The notes beneath the pieces were generated by a model. That model was given only the letters and a program-made list of their open reading frames with translations. It had not been told where the DNA came from and did no database searches. Both the position numbers and the translations under genes were made by a program. Positions 8,980-18,173 of a DNA stretch of 64,000 nt are shown one piece after another (within the stretch, counting starts at the first letter, position 1; each line of letters starts with the position of its first letter). The stretch is from NCBI GenBank assembly GCA_965200045.1, contig OZ241330.1, positions 1,736,001 through 1,800,000 on the forward strand, written 5' to 3'. The stretch is from Bin25 sp026709415 (GTDB lineage: Bacteria > Bacteroidota > Bacteroidia > Flavobacteriales > Flavobacteriaceae).

Positions 8980-9927
8980 ATGTCCTATGACTTCATTGCA
9001 ATCGTTTGCGGTATTATACTTCTATACAAGGGGGGTGAGTGGCTTTGTGTTGGTTCAGTTTCATTGGCAGAAAAGTTTAAAGTACCCCGGGTTGTCATCG
9101 GAGTGACTATTGTCTCATTTGTCACATCGGCCCCTGAATTAGCTGTTGTGTTGAATGCCAATGAAAGCGAATTGCCCATTTTAGCCTTAAGCAATATTAT
9201 TGGTTCCAATATTTCCAATATTGGGTTTATTCTCGGATTATTGATTCTATTTATTTCTATTCCTTTAACATCAAATATTAAACTTCTTTGGCTTTTGATG
9301 TTTATAGTCAGTCTAGTTTTCTCAGCCGTTTTATTTTTTGATGGAAACTTAAACACAGTAGACGGAATTTTACTTTTAATAATTGCTATCGCAACAATTT
9401 TTTATTTAATCAGATTCCAACATTCGGTTGTTGGTATAGAAGCTTCTCAAGTTGTTTTGATTAAACAAGGATATAAGATCATTTTATATATTACTATTTC
9501 AGGATTTCTTTTATGGTTAGGTTCTGAAATTTTAGTTAAAGGAGTGAATAGACTCTCAGTCGATTTAGGAATTTCTCAAAGAATTGTAGGATTAACAATT
9601 GTTGCCATTGGGACTTCATTGCCAGAATTAGCGGCATCGGTAGTAGCGCTTTCTAAAAAAGAAAGTGGCATATCCATTGGAAACATTATAGGTTCGAATA
9701 TTTTTAATCTTGCCGTTGTCGTTGGGTTTGCAGCCATAGTTTCAGAGTTCAAGATTTCTGAAAATTATATTCAATTGTTTCAAAGAGATATTATTTTTAT
9801 GTTGGTACTATCCCTCTTATTGTACCCCCTAATCTTTTATCTGAATAAAAAACTCACATTGGGGCGATTTGAAGGAACGATTTTATTGGGTTTGTATTTT
9901 GGTTATCTCTTTTATGTTCTCCAATAA
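8980..9927 (+). CDS. CaCA-family Na+(K+)/Ca2+ exchanger (YrbG-like)
   Basis: Inner-membrane exchanger of about 316 aa with ten hydrophobic segments arranged as two inverted halves. Each half carries the family's alpha repeat: first VIGVTIVSFVTSAPELAV, then IVGLTIVAIGTSLPELAA, each followed by a GSNI(S/F)N motif. The first repeat reads SFVTSAPEL where most relatives have a Gly before TS. I prefer ATG 8980 over the in-frame GTG at 8971 because MSYDFIAIVCG leads directly into the first membrane helix. It probably moves Ca2+ out of the cell using Na+, K+ or H+. It stands alone beside the tRNA gene. Confidence 0.9.
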   Translation: MSYDFIAIVCGIILLYKGGEWLCVGSVSLAEKFKVPRVVIGVTIVSFVTSAPELAVVLNANESELPILALSNIIGSNISNIGFILGLLILFISIPLTSNIKLLWLLMFIVSLVFSAVLFFDGNLNTVDGILLLIIAIATIFYLIRFQHSVVGIEASQVVLIKQGYKIILYITISGFLLWLGSEILVKGVNRLSVDLGISQRIVGLTIVAIGTSLPELAASVVALSKKESGISIGNIIGSNIFNLAVVVGFAAIVSEFKISENYIQLFQRDIIFMLVLSLLLYPLIFYLNKKLTLGRFEGTILLGLYFGYLFYVLQ

Positions 9928-9931
9928 AAAA

Positions 9932-9949
9932 GTCGCTCCTTGGAGCGAC
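9932..9949 (-). terminator. intrinsic terminator of the glutamine synthetase gene
   Basis: Perfect inverted repeat GTCGCTCC/GGAGCGAC with a minimal loop, followed on the minus strand by six T. It lies 27 nt past the minus-strand glutamine synthetase stop and also sits at the end of the convergent exchanger gene. Confidence 0.82.
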
Positions 9950-9975
9950 CTAAAACTATTATGAAACGTACTATT

Positions 9976-10983
9976 TTAAGTTTTTATCCCTTTGACGGTT
10001 TTAATGATCCGAGAAGCGATTTTATATGGATCTCCATTGGATGCGGGTCGTCTATCTTCTAACCATCCTTTCCATCCACTTTCGACAGTCATCACGGGAA
10101 TCCTTATCGAAGCACCCCGATCGGAAATGCCATAACTGAACTCGTGTATGGACTGGGTTTCATGATCTCCAGTCAACCGCTGATCATTATCAGCGCCATA
10201 AACGGCAATGTGCTCATTGACCACAGGTCGAAATCCCTCGCATATTTTTTCATAAATCGCTCTGTCACCACATTCTCGTAAAATACTATTTGAAAAATTA
10301 GCGTGCATACCTGATCCGTTCCAATCAGTGTCACCTAATGGCTTAGGATGCCAATTCACGGCCACACTATACTTTTCTCCTATCCGTTCTAATAGATATC
10401 TTGCTATCCATGTTTCATCACCTGCTCTAGCAGCACCTTTGGCAAACGTTTGAAATTCCCACTGGCCCGCGGCCACTTCACCATTGATGCCCTCAATATT
10501 GATACCAGCTTCTAAACATTGATCCAAGTGCTCTTCAATGATTTTTCTACCAAATGAGTTCTTGGCCCCTACGGAACAATAAAACTGGCCTTGAGGCGTT
10601 TGGTCTCTAGGGAAACCAAGCGGAAGATTGGTTTCGGTATCCCATAAAAAGTATTCCTGTTCGAAACCAAACCAAAAGTCGGCATCATCATCATCAATGG
10701 TGGCACGTCCATTCGAAACATGTGGTGTTTTATCAGCATTTAAGACTTCATTCATTACCAAATAACCATTGATGCGGTCTGGATCCTTGAAAATAGCGAC
10801 AGGTTTTAACAAACAATCCGAATCACCACCTTCTGCTTGACGTGTTGACGATCCATCGAAAGCCCATAAGGGACAATCTTCTAATTTTCCACTAAAATCT
10901 TCAATGATCTTTGTTTTGCCACGAAGATTTGCTGTTGGTGTGTAGCCATCTAGCCAGATGTACTCTAATTTTGATTTACTCAT
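9976..10983 (-). CDS. glnA: type II glutamine synthetase
   Basis: Makes glutamine from glutamate, ammonia and ATP in the cytoplasm. 335 aa, the size of the short GSII class rather than the 470-aa GSI or 700-aa GSIII. An N-terminal beta-grasp domain (WAFDGSSTRQA) is followed by the catalytic domain with FGFEQEYFL (metal-binding Glu), GINGEVAAGQWEFQ, NGSGMHANFS (substrate-binding His) and RLTGDHETQ, DRGASIRIP. The start is ATG 10983. It is monocistronic with its own terminator and about 168 nt of upstream gap. An ammonium transporter and P-II gene lie about 13 kb away in the same window. Confidence 0.95.
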   Translation of the reverse strand: MSKSKLEYIWLDGYTPTANLRGKTKIIEDFSGKLEDCPLWAFDGSSTRQAEGGDSDCLLKPVAIFKDPDRINGYLVMNEVLNADKTPHVSNGRATIDDDDADFWFGFEQEYFLWDTETNLPLGFPRDQTPQGQFYCSVGAKNSFGRKIIEEHLDQCLEAGINIEGINGEVAAGQWEFQTFAKGAARAGDETWIARYLLERIGEKYSVAVNWHPKPLGDTDWNGSGMHANFSNSILRECGDRAIYEKICEGFRPVVNEHIAVYGADNDQRLTGDHETQSIHEFSYGISDRGASIRIPVMTVESGWKGWLEDRRPASNGDPYKIASRIIKTVKGIKT

Positions 10984-11150
10984 AAAAGCTAATTATTATA
11001 AAAATTTCACTGATGTTTGATCATCTAATTCAGTAAAATTACTTTTGCAATTGTGTTTATTTCTAATATTAAAATAACAAAACAAAAGAGCTAAAAATAA
11101 ATTCAAAAAAAACCTTAATATTTTATTGATAAAATATTTTTTTATTCAAA

Positions 11151-12317
11151 ATGAGTAAATATTTTCAAAGAGGCGTTTCTTCTAAAAAAGAGGATGTTCA
11201 TGAGGCTATTGCTGAACTAGATAAAGGTTTGTTTTTAAATTCTTTTTGCAAGATTTTACCCGATACCATATCGAAAAGTGAAAATCATTATCTACTGATG
11301 CATGCTGATGGAACAGGAACTAAATCAGCCCTAGCCTATGTATATTGGAGGGAAACCAATGATTTATCTGTATGGGAAGGGATTGCTCAAGATGCTATTG
11401 TCATGAATACAGATGACTTGTTGTGTGTCGGAGCAATAGATGATTTTGTTGTATCATCGACTATCGGAAGGAACAAAAAAAAGATTCCTTCTCAAGTCAT
11501 CAAAAGCCTTATCCAAGGAACAGAATCTTTTTTAGAAACTTTAAGAGGTTTTGGCATCAACATAGCAAACAGCGGGGGAGAAACCGCAGACTTAGGTGAT
11601 TTAATCAGAACCATCGTTGTTGACTCTTCCATTGTGGGACGTATTGAAAAAGATAAAATCATTAACAATGCCAATATATCAGATGGAGATGTCATTGTTG
11701 GATTAGCCTCTTATGGTCAAGCAACCTATGAAAATCACTATAATTCTGGAATAGGTTGTAATGGATTAACATCCGCTAGACATGATATATTTAATGAAAA
11801 AGTAAAAAGAAAGTATCCAGAAAGTTTTGATTCGGATATTCCAGCCGAATTAACATATAATGGATCTTATTTTTTAACGGACCCCATCAAAGAATACAAT
11901 ACTGATCTTGGAAAATTTGTACTCTCACCAACAAGGACCTATCTACCTATTGTAAAATCAATCTTTGAGAGTATTGATAGAAAAAAAATTCATGGTATCG
12001 TTCATTGTACAGGGGGAGGTCAAACCAAAGTGTTGAATTTTATCGATGATTTATACATCATTAAAAACAATTTATTCTCAACTCCGAAACTATTTGAACT
12101 CATCAAAAGCTCATCTGAAAGCTCAATGAAAGAAATGTATCAAGTCTTTAATATGGGGCATCGATTGGAATTTTACACAGGTTTAGAAACGGCACAACAA
12201 CTGATTCAAATTTCAAAAAGCTTTTCTGTAGATGCTAAAATTATTGGAAGAGTGGAAAAACGAGATTCCAAGGGATTAGAAATCACGACTAAAGAGGGTA
12301 CAGTTTATTATTCATAG
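11151..12317 (+). CDS. purM: phosphoribosylformylglycinamidine cyclo-ligase (AIR synthase)
   Basis: Catalyses the ATP-dependent ring closure of FGAM to 5-aminoimidazole ribonucleotide in purine synthesis. 388 aa, the longer Bacteroidota form. It opens with RGVSSKKEDVHEAI, then MHADGTGTKSALAY (substrate/ATP loop) and IANSGGETADLGDL, with a second half containing HCTGGGQTKV. The start at ATG 11151 gives the expected N-terminus. It leads the purM-prfA-pyrF run that is frequently conserved in Flavobacteriia; a promoter-like element before prfA suggests the downstream pair can also be transcribed alone. Confidence 0.95.
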   Translation: MSKYFQRGVSSKKEDVHEAIAELDKGLFLNSFCKILPDTISKSENHYLLMHADGTGTKSALAYVYWRETNDLSVWEGIAQDAIVMNTDDLLCVGAIDDFVVSSTIGRNKKKIPSQVIKSLIQGTESFLETLRGFGINIANSGGETADLGDLIRTIVVDSSIVGRIEKDKIINNANISDGDVIVGLASYGQATYENHYNSGIGCNGLTSARHDIFNEKVKRKYPESFDSDIPAELTYNGSYFLTDPIKEYNTDLGKFVLSPTRTYLPIVKSIFESIDRKKIHGIVHCTGGGQTKVLNFIDDLYIIKNNLFSTPKLFELIKSSSESSMKEMYQVFNMGHRLEFYTGLETAQQLIQISKSFSVDAKIIGRVEKRDSKGLEITTKEGTVYYS

Positions 12318-12329
12318 ATGGATTGGAAT

Positions 12330-12337
12330 TAAATTTG
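12330..12337 (+). promoter_or_regulatory. candidate -7 element (TAAATTTG) before prfA
   Basis: Exact TAnnTTTG match 60 nt before the prfA start and just after the purM stop. It would give a leader of about 50 nt that includes the hairpin at 12351-12381. Confidence 0.4.
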
Positions 12338-12350
12338 CATACGTAATCCA

Positions 12351-12381
12351 AAACGATTAGACTATTCAGATTTAATCGTTT
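12351..12381 (+). promoter_or_regulatory. 9-bp hairpin in the prfA leader
   Basis: AAACGATTA pairs perfectly with TAATCGTTT across a 13-nt loop. It lies between purM and prfA, 15 nt before the prfA ATG. There is no T run after it, so it is not a standard terminator; it may shape the prfA leader or act as an RNA processing or end-protecting structure. Confidence 0.45.
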
Positions 12382-12396
12382 GACTTAGTTTGAAAA

Positions 12397-13473
12397 ATGA
12401 TAGAAAATCTTGATTTATTTCTACAGAGATACAACGAAATAGCTGATCTTATTATACAACCTAAGGTCATATCAGATCATAAAAAGTATTCTGGATTGCT
12501 CAAAGAGTACAAAGATTTAGAACTAAAAATTTCTAAACTAAAAGGATATCAAATTTTGCTGAATGACTTTGATGAAGCAAAAAGCATCATCAGAAATGAA
12601 GTGGATTCAGAACTTATAGAAATGGCACAGTCTGAACTCGATCGTTTGGAAAGAATGAAACCAGAGTTAGAACAAGAATTGAAAATGCTATTAATACCGA
12701 AAGATCCGGAGGATAAGAAAAACGTGATGATTGAAATCAGAGCGGGTACAGGTGGTGATGAAGCGAGCCTTTTTGCGGGCGATCTTTATAGGATGTATAC
12801 TCGATATTGCCAGTCTAGAAACTGGAGTACAACCCTTATGGATGCCCATGAAGGAACATCAGGAGGTTTCAAAGAAGTGATTTTCGAAGTCTCAGGTTCT
12901 GACGTTTATGGTGATTTGAAGTTTGAGTCAGGTGTGCATCGGGTTCAAAGAGTGCCTAAAACAGAAACACAAGGACGGGTCCATACTTCAGCTGCAACCG
13001 TAATGGTCTTAGCGGAAGCTGAAGGATTAGATGTTGAAATCGATATGAATGACCTTCGGATTGATTATTTCTGTTCATCAGGTCCTGGCGGTCAATCGGT
13101 CAATACAACTTACTCAGCGGTCAGATTAACACACGAACCCACTGGAATTGTAGCTCAATGTCAAGATCAAAAGTCACAACATAAAAACAAGGAAAAAGCC
13201 CTAAAAGTTTTACGATCTAGACTCTATGAATACGAACTAGAGAAACGAAAAAATCAGGAATCCAAAAAAAGATCTTCTTTGGTCGTCACTGGTGATCGCT
13301 CCGAAAAAATAAGGACCTATAATTATCCACAGAGCAGAGTCACCGATCATCGAATCGGTTTGACTTTGTATGAATTAACAAATATTCTCAGTGGAGATTT
13401 GAATAAACTCATAGAAAAACTGAAATTACACCAAAACAAAGAATACTTTCTTAAAGACGAAATATTTTCATGA
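12397..13473 (+). CDS. prfA: peptide chain release factor 1
   Basis: Recognises UAA and UAG stop codons and triggers peptide release on the ribosome. 358 aa with the usual three parts: N-terminal helical domain, codon-recognition domain with the PxT motif (RVPKTETQGRVHTSAATV, here PKT), and the catalytic GGQ loop (SSGPGGQSVNTTYSAVRL). The HTSA segment and PxT distinguish RF1 from RF2, which uses SPF. Its stop overlaps the pyrF start by 4 nt (ATGA), so the two are probably translationally coupled. Confidence 0.95.
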   Translation: MIENLDLFLQRYNEIADLIIQPKVISDHKKYSGLLKEYKDLELKISKLKGYQILLNDFDEAKSIIRNEVDSELIEMAQSELDRLERMKPELEQELKMLLIPKDPEDKKNVMIEIRAGTGGDEASLFAGDLYRMYTRYCQSRNWSTTLMDAHEGTSGGFKEVIFEVSGSDVYGDLKFESGVHRVQRVPKTETQGRVHTSAATVMVLAEAEGLDVEIDMNDLRIDYFCSSGPGGQSVNTTYSAVRLTHEPTGIVAQCQDQKSQHKNKEKALKVLRSRLYEYELEKRKNQESKKRSSLVVTGDRSEKIRTYNYPQSRVTDHRIGLTLYELTNILSGDLNKLIEKLKLHQNKEYFLKDEIFS

Positions 13474-14300
13474 GTTTAGATGAACTATTCCAACAAATTA
13501 AAAAGAAAAAATCTTTTTTATGTGTTGGTTTGGACGTTGATATAGATAAACTACCCTCGACTTTATCACCAAATCCAGGTTCAATTTTTGAATTTTCAAA
13601 ACAAATTATAGACGCAGTGGCTCCATATGCTGTGGCTATCAAACCCAATTTGGCTTTTTTTGAAGTCTACGGTTCAAAGGGGTGGGAAATATTGGAGCTA
13701 TTAATGAATTACATCGATAATAATTATCCAGAGTTATTCACGATCGCGGATGCTAAAAGAGGTGACATTGGCACCTCTTCAGAAAAATATGCCCATGCCT
13801 TTTTTAAACATTTAAAGTTTAATGCAGTGACTGTTTCTCCATATATGGGACAAGATTCGGTAGAACCATTTTTAATGTATCCAGACAAACATGTGATTTT
13901 GTTGTCTTCAACTTCTAATCCTGGATCTCAAGACTTCCAAATTCAATCCGGTAATGAAAACAATCTATTTGAAAAAGTCATTCAAAAAAGCCAAACTTGG
14001 TCGCATTCAGAAAAGTTATGGTATGTTGTCGGAGCTACGCGTTCGTCTCATTTAAAGCAAATCAGAAAACTCGTTCCACACAATTATTTATTGGTGCCAG
14101 GTATCGGTGTGCAAGGAGGACATTTATCAGATGTTGTTGAATATGGAATCAATGAGCAATGCGGTTTAATTGTTAATGCTTCGAGAAGCATTATATATTC
14201 ATCAAATGGGAGTGATTTTGCTCATGCAGCAATGACAAGAGCTCGTTCATTGCAATTTGAAATGGAAAGTTTTTTGAAAAAACATGAATTAGTTAAATAA
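13470..14300 (+). CDS. pyrF: orotidine-5'-phosphate decarboxylase, type 2
   Basis: Converts OMP to UMP, the last step of de novo pyrimidine synthesis. 276 aa, the longer type 2 form. Key motifs: FLCVGLDVD near the start, AIKPNLAFFE (substrate Lys) and TIADAKRGDIGTSSEKYA (the catalytic D-x-K-x-x-D block), VPGIGVQGG near the end. It starts at ATG 13470, overlapping the prfA stop by 4 nt. Confidence 0.95.
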   Translation: MSLDELFQQIKKKKSFLCVGLDVDIDKLPSTLSPNPGSIFEFSKQIIDAVAPYAVAIKPNLAFFEVYGSKGWEILELLMNYIDNNYPELFTIADAKRGDIGTSSEKYAHAFFKHLKFNAVTVSPYMGQDSVEPFLMYPDKHVILLSSTSNPGSQDFQIQSGNENNLFEKVIQKSQTWSHSEKLWYVVGATRSSHLKQIRKLVPHNYLLVPGIGVQGGHLSDVVEYGINEQCGLIVNASRSIIYSSNGSDFAHAAMTRARSLQFEMESFLKKHELVK

Positions 14301-14450
14301 CAAACGCATAAGATTCAAACACTGTACTGAAGAGGCAACCATGTATTAATTGCTCAGATCTTCAAGCTAAGTCTACTTTTGGGGTCATTGTTTGTATGAA
14401 TAATCTTGTCCATATTAGAGATCCACTCATTCATTAGTGTTTTTTCTCTC

Positions 14451-14806
14451 CTAGTGTTCTTCTTTTTTTTCTTCACTACTCTTGGGGTTGAAATCATTCA
14501 TCGTTTTTAATCGTTGATTTAATTCTTCAGCGGTCAACAAATTCACTTGCTTTTCCTTTTTTTTGGTATCCCAAAGACAACTCATGTTCAACGTTTTCAC
14601 ATCCCATTTCTTTTTACTGTTTGATATTCTTCCAATAAAGCCGTTTTACCAACCCCTGGCGAACCTTGAATCAGTATGGAAAACCCTTTGTTTTTTATTT
14701 TTCAGGATGCCAATGCATGATCGATGATTCTCTTTTCTTGTTTTCTTCTATGGAAATAATCGGCTTGACCTCGGTCTTCGACAAAAATGTCATCCTCAAA
14801 TCCCAT
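14451..14806 (-). pseudogene. decayed AAA/P-loop ATPase remnant
   Basis: Three consecutive minus-strand fragments in different frames read as one protein: FVEDRGQADYFHRRKQE from the ATG at 14806, then a shift, then a Walker A segment (ILIQGSPGVGKTALLEEY), then a further shift into KWDVKTLNMSCLWDT and a lysine-rich tail ending at TAG 14451-14453. The first fragment resembles the N-terminus of prokaryotic AAA ATPases that begin FVDRGxADYFxGR. The C-terminal half of the ATPase core (Walker B, sensors) is missing. The rest of the 14.3-14.95 kb gap shows no gene. Confidence 0.65.
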
Positions 14807-14956
14807 TCCTCAGAATATACTGGATTTTCTTTTACTTGGCTTTAAAAATCCATTGGCTAAAGTATATTTTTATTAAAATAATGGTTGAATTAATATTTTT
14901 AATATATTGAAAAACAAAAATATAAGTGATTAAAATAGAATTTTTAATCCTTTTCA

Positions 14957-17900
14957 CTAATAGACTCTCATGTAATCATGGTTTAAGACTACTTCAAAAT
15001 CAAAAAGTAGTTTTTTAGCGTTTTCAATTGAAAAAATTAGTGGCGGTTTTATCTTTAGCACATTATTGTCTATCCCATCTGTGCTCATTAAAATGTAATG
15101 TTCTTTCATTTTTTCAACTAGATAATGGGCTTGATGAGCTAGTGGTTGATTTTGATGATCTACAAGTTCGATTCCTAGAAACAGTCCGCGACCTCTAGCA
15201 TCTCCTATTATGGGATGTTTTATGGCGAGTTTTTGAAATTCAGTCCTTAAAAAGTTGCCAACTTCAAGGGCGTTGGTTTGTAATTGTTCTTTTTGAATAA
15301 CTTCTAAAACAGCTGTTCCAATAGCACAAGAAACGGGATTGCCCCCAAAAGTGTTGAAATATTCAACGTCTTGACCAAATTGATCCGCAACCTCTTGAGT
15401 ACAAACTGTAACGCCTATAGGGTGACCATTACCGATGGGTTTTCCAATAGTTAAAATATCTGGAAGGACATGGTGGTTTTGAAATTCCCAAAACGATTCA
15501 CCAACACGACCACAGCCAACTTGAATTTCATCGGCTATGTATAAGCCTCCAGCATCTCGTATTAGTTTGACAACTTCTGAAAGAAAACCTTTTGGTAATA
15601 CAATTTGTCCCGCACAACTCAATATCGATTCTATGATGAAACCAGCGACTTTTTGATTTCTCCATTTTAGCTTTTCAAGCATGGAACCGATTTCATTGAT
15701 GTATTCTAATGCTGCATCTTTTCCCCTGTATTTGCCTCGAAAAGTATCTGGAAGAGAAAATACATGGGTGCCTTTGGGACGTTTGAGATGCTTGCTTTGA
15801 TTGAGTTTATAAGGTGAGATATCAATACAAGCCTTGGTATGACCGTGGTACGCCCCTTCGGAGACTAAAAAATGTTCCCCACCGGTACATATTTTTGCCA
15901 TTCTTAAAGCCAATTCGTTGGCTTCACTACCTGAATTGGTCAAATAAACAACGGATAATTGATTAGGAAGGGTTTTTAGTAATTCTTCAACAAAAACTTG
16001 AATTTGTTGATTGAGATATCTGGTATTGGTATTCAATATGGCCATTTGATTTTGACCGGCTTGAACCACTTGTTGATTTTCATGTCCGACATGAGCAACA
16101 TTATTGACCGTATCTAAATAGGGGTTGCCCATGGAATCAATAAGATACACCCCATCCCCTTTTACAATATGCAATGGATCACGGTAACTCAAACTTAAGT
16201 TATGACCTAAATGTTTTGTTCTGAATTGTATGATTTCCTTGGACTGAAGATGTTTTTTAGGTTGGAGATTATCCACTTGAAATAATGCATTTGGATTGGG
16301 ACAAATTGATTTCCAAAAGAAAATTTCGCTTGAACACCCAACGCCTGGGAAATCGTTTTGATATCCTAGGATCGAAAGCATGATTTGAAAATGCAAATGG
16401 GGGACCCAATTTCCATTTTCATGTTGATTTCCCAATAAACCAATGAGTTGCCCTTTAGATATCAGATCGCCTTTTTTATGATTCAGCACACTGTCAGGAG
16501 ATAGGTGACCATAAAGAGTAAAAAATTCGATAGTGCCCATCTGATGTTTGACAACGACCAATCCGCCATATTCTTTGTCTCCTTGGTTGTTAATAGCGAA
16601 TGCGATTTCACCGTCGAATAAGGCATGAACAGGGGTCCTGCTTGGAAGCCAAAAATCGATTCCTAAGTGTATCGTTCGTTGTTGTGTCCCTTGATTACTT
16701 TGTGAAATATAGGCTTCTGTGTTATAAATCGTTCGAGGTTCCAAATACCCTCCTGCTAACAGTTTATTCGGATTGGAATTTTGAATTTCATGAATATATT
16801 GCTCAAAGTACTCTTGATTGGATAGCTGATAACGATGGCCTAGCAAAGTGCTTGATACGCTTAAATCAATATGATGAACCCCATCCAATTTGATGGTAGG
16901 GAACAGGCGATTTAATGACTGTCGGTTTTCATTAGACCATTTTAAAAAGGCAGCATAATTTGGATGTGGGCAATAGTTACAAGCTTCTCGAAATCTGTAG
17001 TAAGCATATTCAGGATTTATGTTTATCCATTGTTTCAATAAATTCCACACCGGCTCTTCGCTGATAAACAAATAATCATTTTCGGGTTCATGTTTTCGAT
17101 TGACTGTAGATTTAGTGAGAGAAATGACCAATCTCATACCAATGGCATGAAACAAATGTTTTAATTCAATTTCTTGTAATTTGAATTGATGATGATATCC
17201 TTTGATAATAGGTACTGCTGCTGCTATGGGATCTTTTTGGTCGGTAATGGCATAAGCACAAGTGATGGCTAAATCATTGATGATTTGGGTTTTAATGGCG
17301 TCACCAAAATCAACAATAGAAATAACTTTTGGATTCTTCAAGTTTTGATTAACAATGATATTTTGTTGATGAGCATCATTATGTACAATTGATTTTCTTA
17401 GTCTTGAATAGGAAGAATAGACTTTTTGAAATCTTGATATCATCTTTTTGATAGCCTCTCTTTTTATGGAAGACACTTCATGAAGATGGTTTTGAGTCCA
17501 TAGTGATTGGGAGATATCCCATTGAAAACTTCTGGATGCATGCTGATGAGTAAAATCCGATAGTGTTTTGGTGAGCTTACCGCAATAGCTTCCCAAATCA
17601 AATCTCAGATCATCTGTCTGTGGGTGAACGTGTTCATAGGTTCTCCCTTCTATCCAACTCAACAATCTGACATACCGAACTTTTTGATCAACGGCATTGG
17701 TTGTAGAAATGAACTTACCACTTAGATTAGGATAAATCTTTGGCGTAACTATGTTTTGTTTTTTCGTTGCTAAAAAACCCAACAAATCACATTGAAACTC
17801 AAGATGATTCCAGTCTTGATGGGAGCTAGATATTTTTAATACGTATTGGCCCCCATGGGCATCAATGATTTTAAAATTTAAATCAACCTCACCCCTCAAA

Positions 17901-17983
17901 GAGCTAATGTTACGAGGTTCAATATCATAACTATTTTTTACAATCTCTTGAATCGTATTCTTAAATTCTTTTGTCAATACCAC
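14957..17983 (-). CDS. trifunctional kinase / M23 peptidase / class III PLP phospho-lyase
   Basis: 1008 aa with three domains. Residues 1-330: aminoglycoside phosphotransferase-like kinase, catalytic VHNDAHQQN near 200 and metal-binding IVDFGD near 225. Residues about 430-545: M23 (LytM) metallopeptidase with HLGIDFWLP, LYGHLS and HLHFQI, so the zinc ligands appear intact. Residues about 590-1005: class III PLP enzyme with NSGSEANE, YIADEIQVGCGR and the PLP Lys in TIGKPIGNGHP near 848. The kinase and PLP domains resemble human hydroxylysine kinase (HYKK/AGPHD1) and the ammoniophospho-lyases PHYKPL/ETNPPL (AGXT2L). Together they would phosphorylate 5-hydroxylysine and eliminate phosphate and ammonia to give 2-aminoadipate semialdehyde. 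An ethanolamine/phosphoethanolamine substrate is the alternative. The divergent ALDH7A1-type gene favours hydroxylysine. No signal peptide is visible, which is odd for an M23 domain. Confidence 0.88.
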   Translation of the reverse strand: MVLTKEFKNTIQEIVKNSYDIEPRNISSLRGEVDLNFKIIDAHGGQYVLKISSSHQDWNHLEFQCDLLGFLATKKQNIVTPKIYPNLSGKFISTTNAVDQKVRYVRLLSWIEGRTYEHVHPQTDDLRFDLGSYCGKLTKTLSDFTHQHASRSFQWDISQSLWTQNHLHEVSSIKREAIKKMISRFQKVYSSYSRLRKSIVHNDAHQQNIIVNQNLKNPKVISIVDFGDAIKTQIINDLAITCAYAITDQKDPIAAAVPIIKGYHHQFKLQEIELKHLFHAIGMRLVISLTKSTVNRKHEPENDYLFISEEPVWNLLKQWININPEYAYYRFREACNYCPHPNYAAFLKWSNENRQSLNRLFPTIKLDGVHHIDLSVSSTLLGHRYQLSNQEYFEQYIHEIQNSNPNKLLAGGYLEPRTIYNTEAYISQSNQGTQQRTIHLGIDFWLPSRTPVHALFDGEIAFAINNQGDKEYGGLVVVKHQMGTIEFFTLYGHLSPDSVLNHKKGDLISKGQLIGLLGNQHENGNWVPHLHFQIMLSILGYQNDFPGVGCSSEIFFWKSICPNPNALFQVDNLQPKKHLQSKEIIQFRTKHLGHNLSLSYRDPLHIVKGDGVYLIDSMGNPYLDTVNNVAHVGHENQQVVQAGQNQMAILNTNTRYLNQQIQVFVEELLKTLPNQLSVVYLTNSGSEANELALRMAKICTGGEHFLVSEGAYHGHTKACIDISPYKLNQSKHLKRPKGTHVFSLPDTFRGKYRGKDAALEYINEIGSMLEKLKWRNQKVAGFIIESILSCAGQIVLPKGFLSEVVKLIRDAGGLYIADEIQVGCGRVGESFWEFQNHHVLPDILTIGKPIGNGHPIGVTVCTQEVADQFGQDVEYFNTFGGNPVSCAIGTAVLEVIQKEQLQTNALEVGNFLRTEFQKLAIKHPIIGDARGRGLFLGIELVDHQNQPLAHQAHYLVEKMKEHYILMSTDGIDNNVLKIKPPLIFSIENAKKLLFDFEVVLNHDYMRVY

Positions 17984-18123
17984 GTGGTTGAAAAGGTTTC
18001 ACAAATTTTAAATCAAAAATTTTGAAAATCAAATTTGCAGATAATGAATGACATTTTTTAATAGATCGATCAATCCGTATTAAAACGGCCAATAGTGTAT
18101 TCACTCTATGAATTAGAGCTTAG

Positions 18124-18131
18124 TATCTTTG
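18124..18131 (+). promoter_or_regulatory. candidate -7 element (TATCTTTG) for the aldehyde dehydrogenase gene
   Basis: Exact TAnnTTTG match 43 nt before ATG 18174, within the 190-nt divergent region shared with the lyase fusion. No good -33 TTG partner was found. Confidence 0.4.
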
Positions 18132-18173
18132 AATTGCGTATGAGACCATTTTATCATTCATTAATAGAGTAGT

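Noticed and set aside
8816..9106. 96-codon plus-strand frame over the tRNA and the start of the exchanger gene
   Set aside because: It runs antisense through a clear tRNA gene and out of frame into the exchanger; no family resemblance.
14957..17983. Calling the fusion an ordinary 4-aminobutyrate or ornithine aminotransferase
   Set aside because: The N-terminal kinase and the adjacent ALDH7A1-type gene fit the ammoniophospho-lyase branch much better than a simple transaminase.
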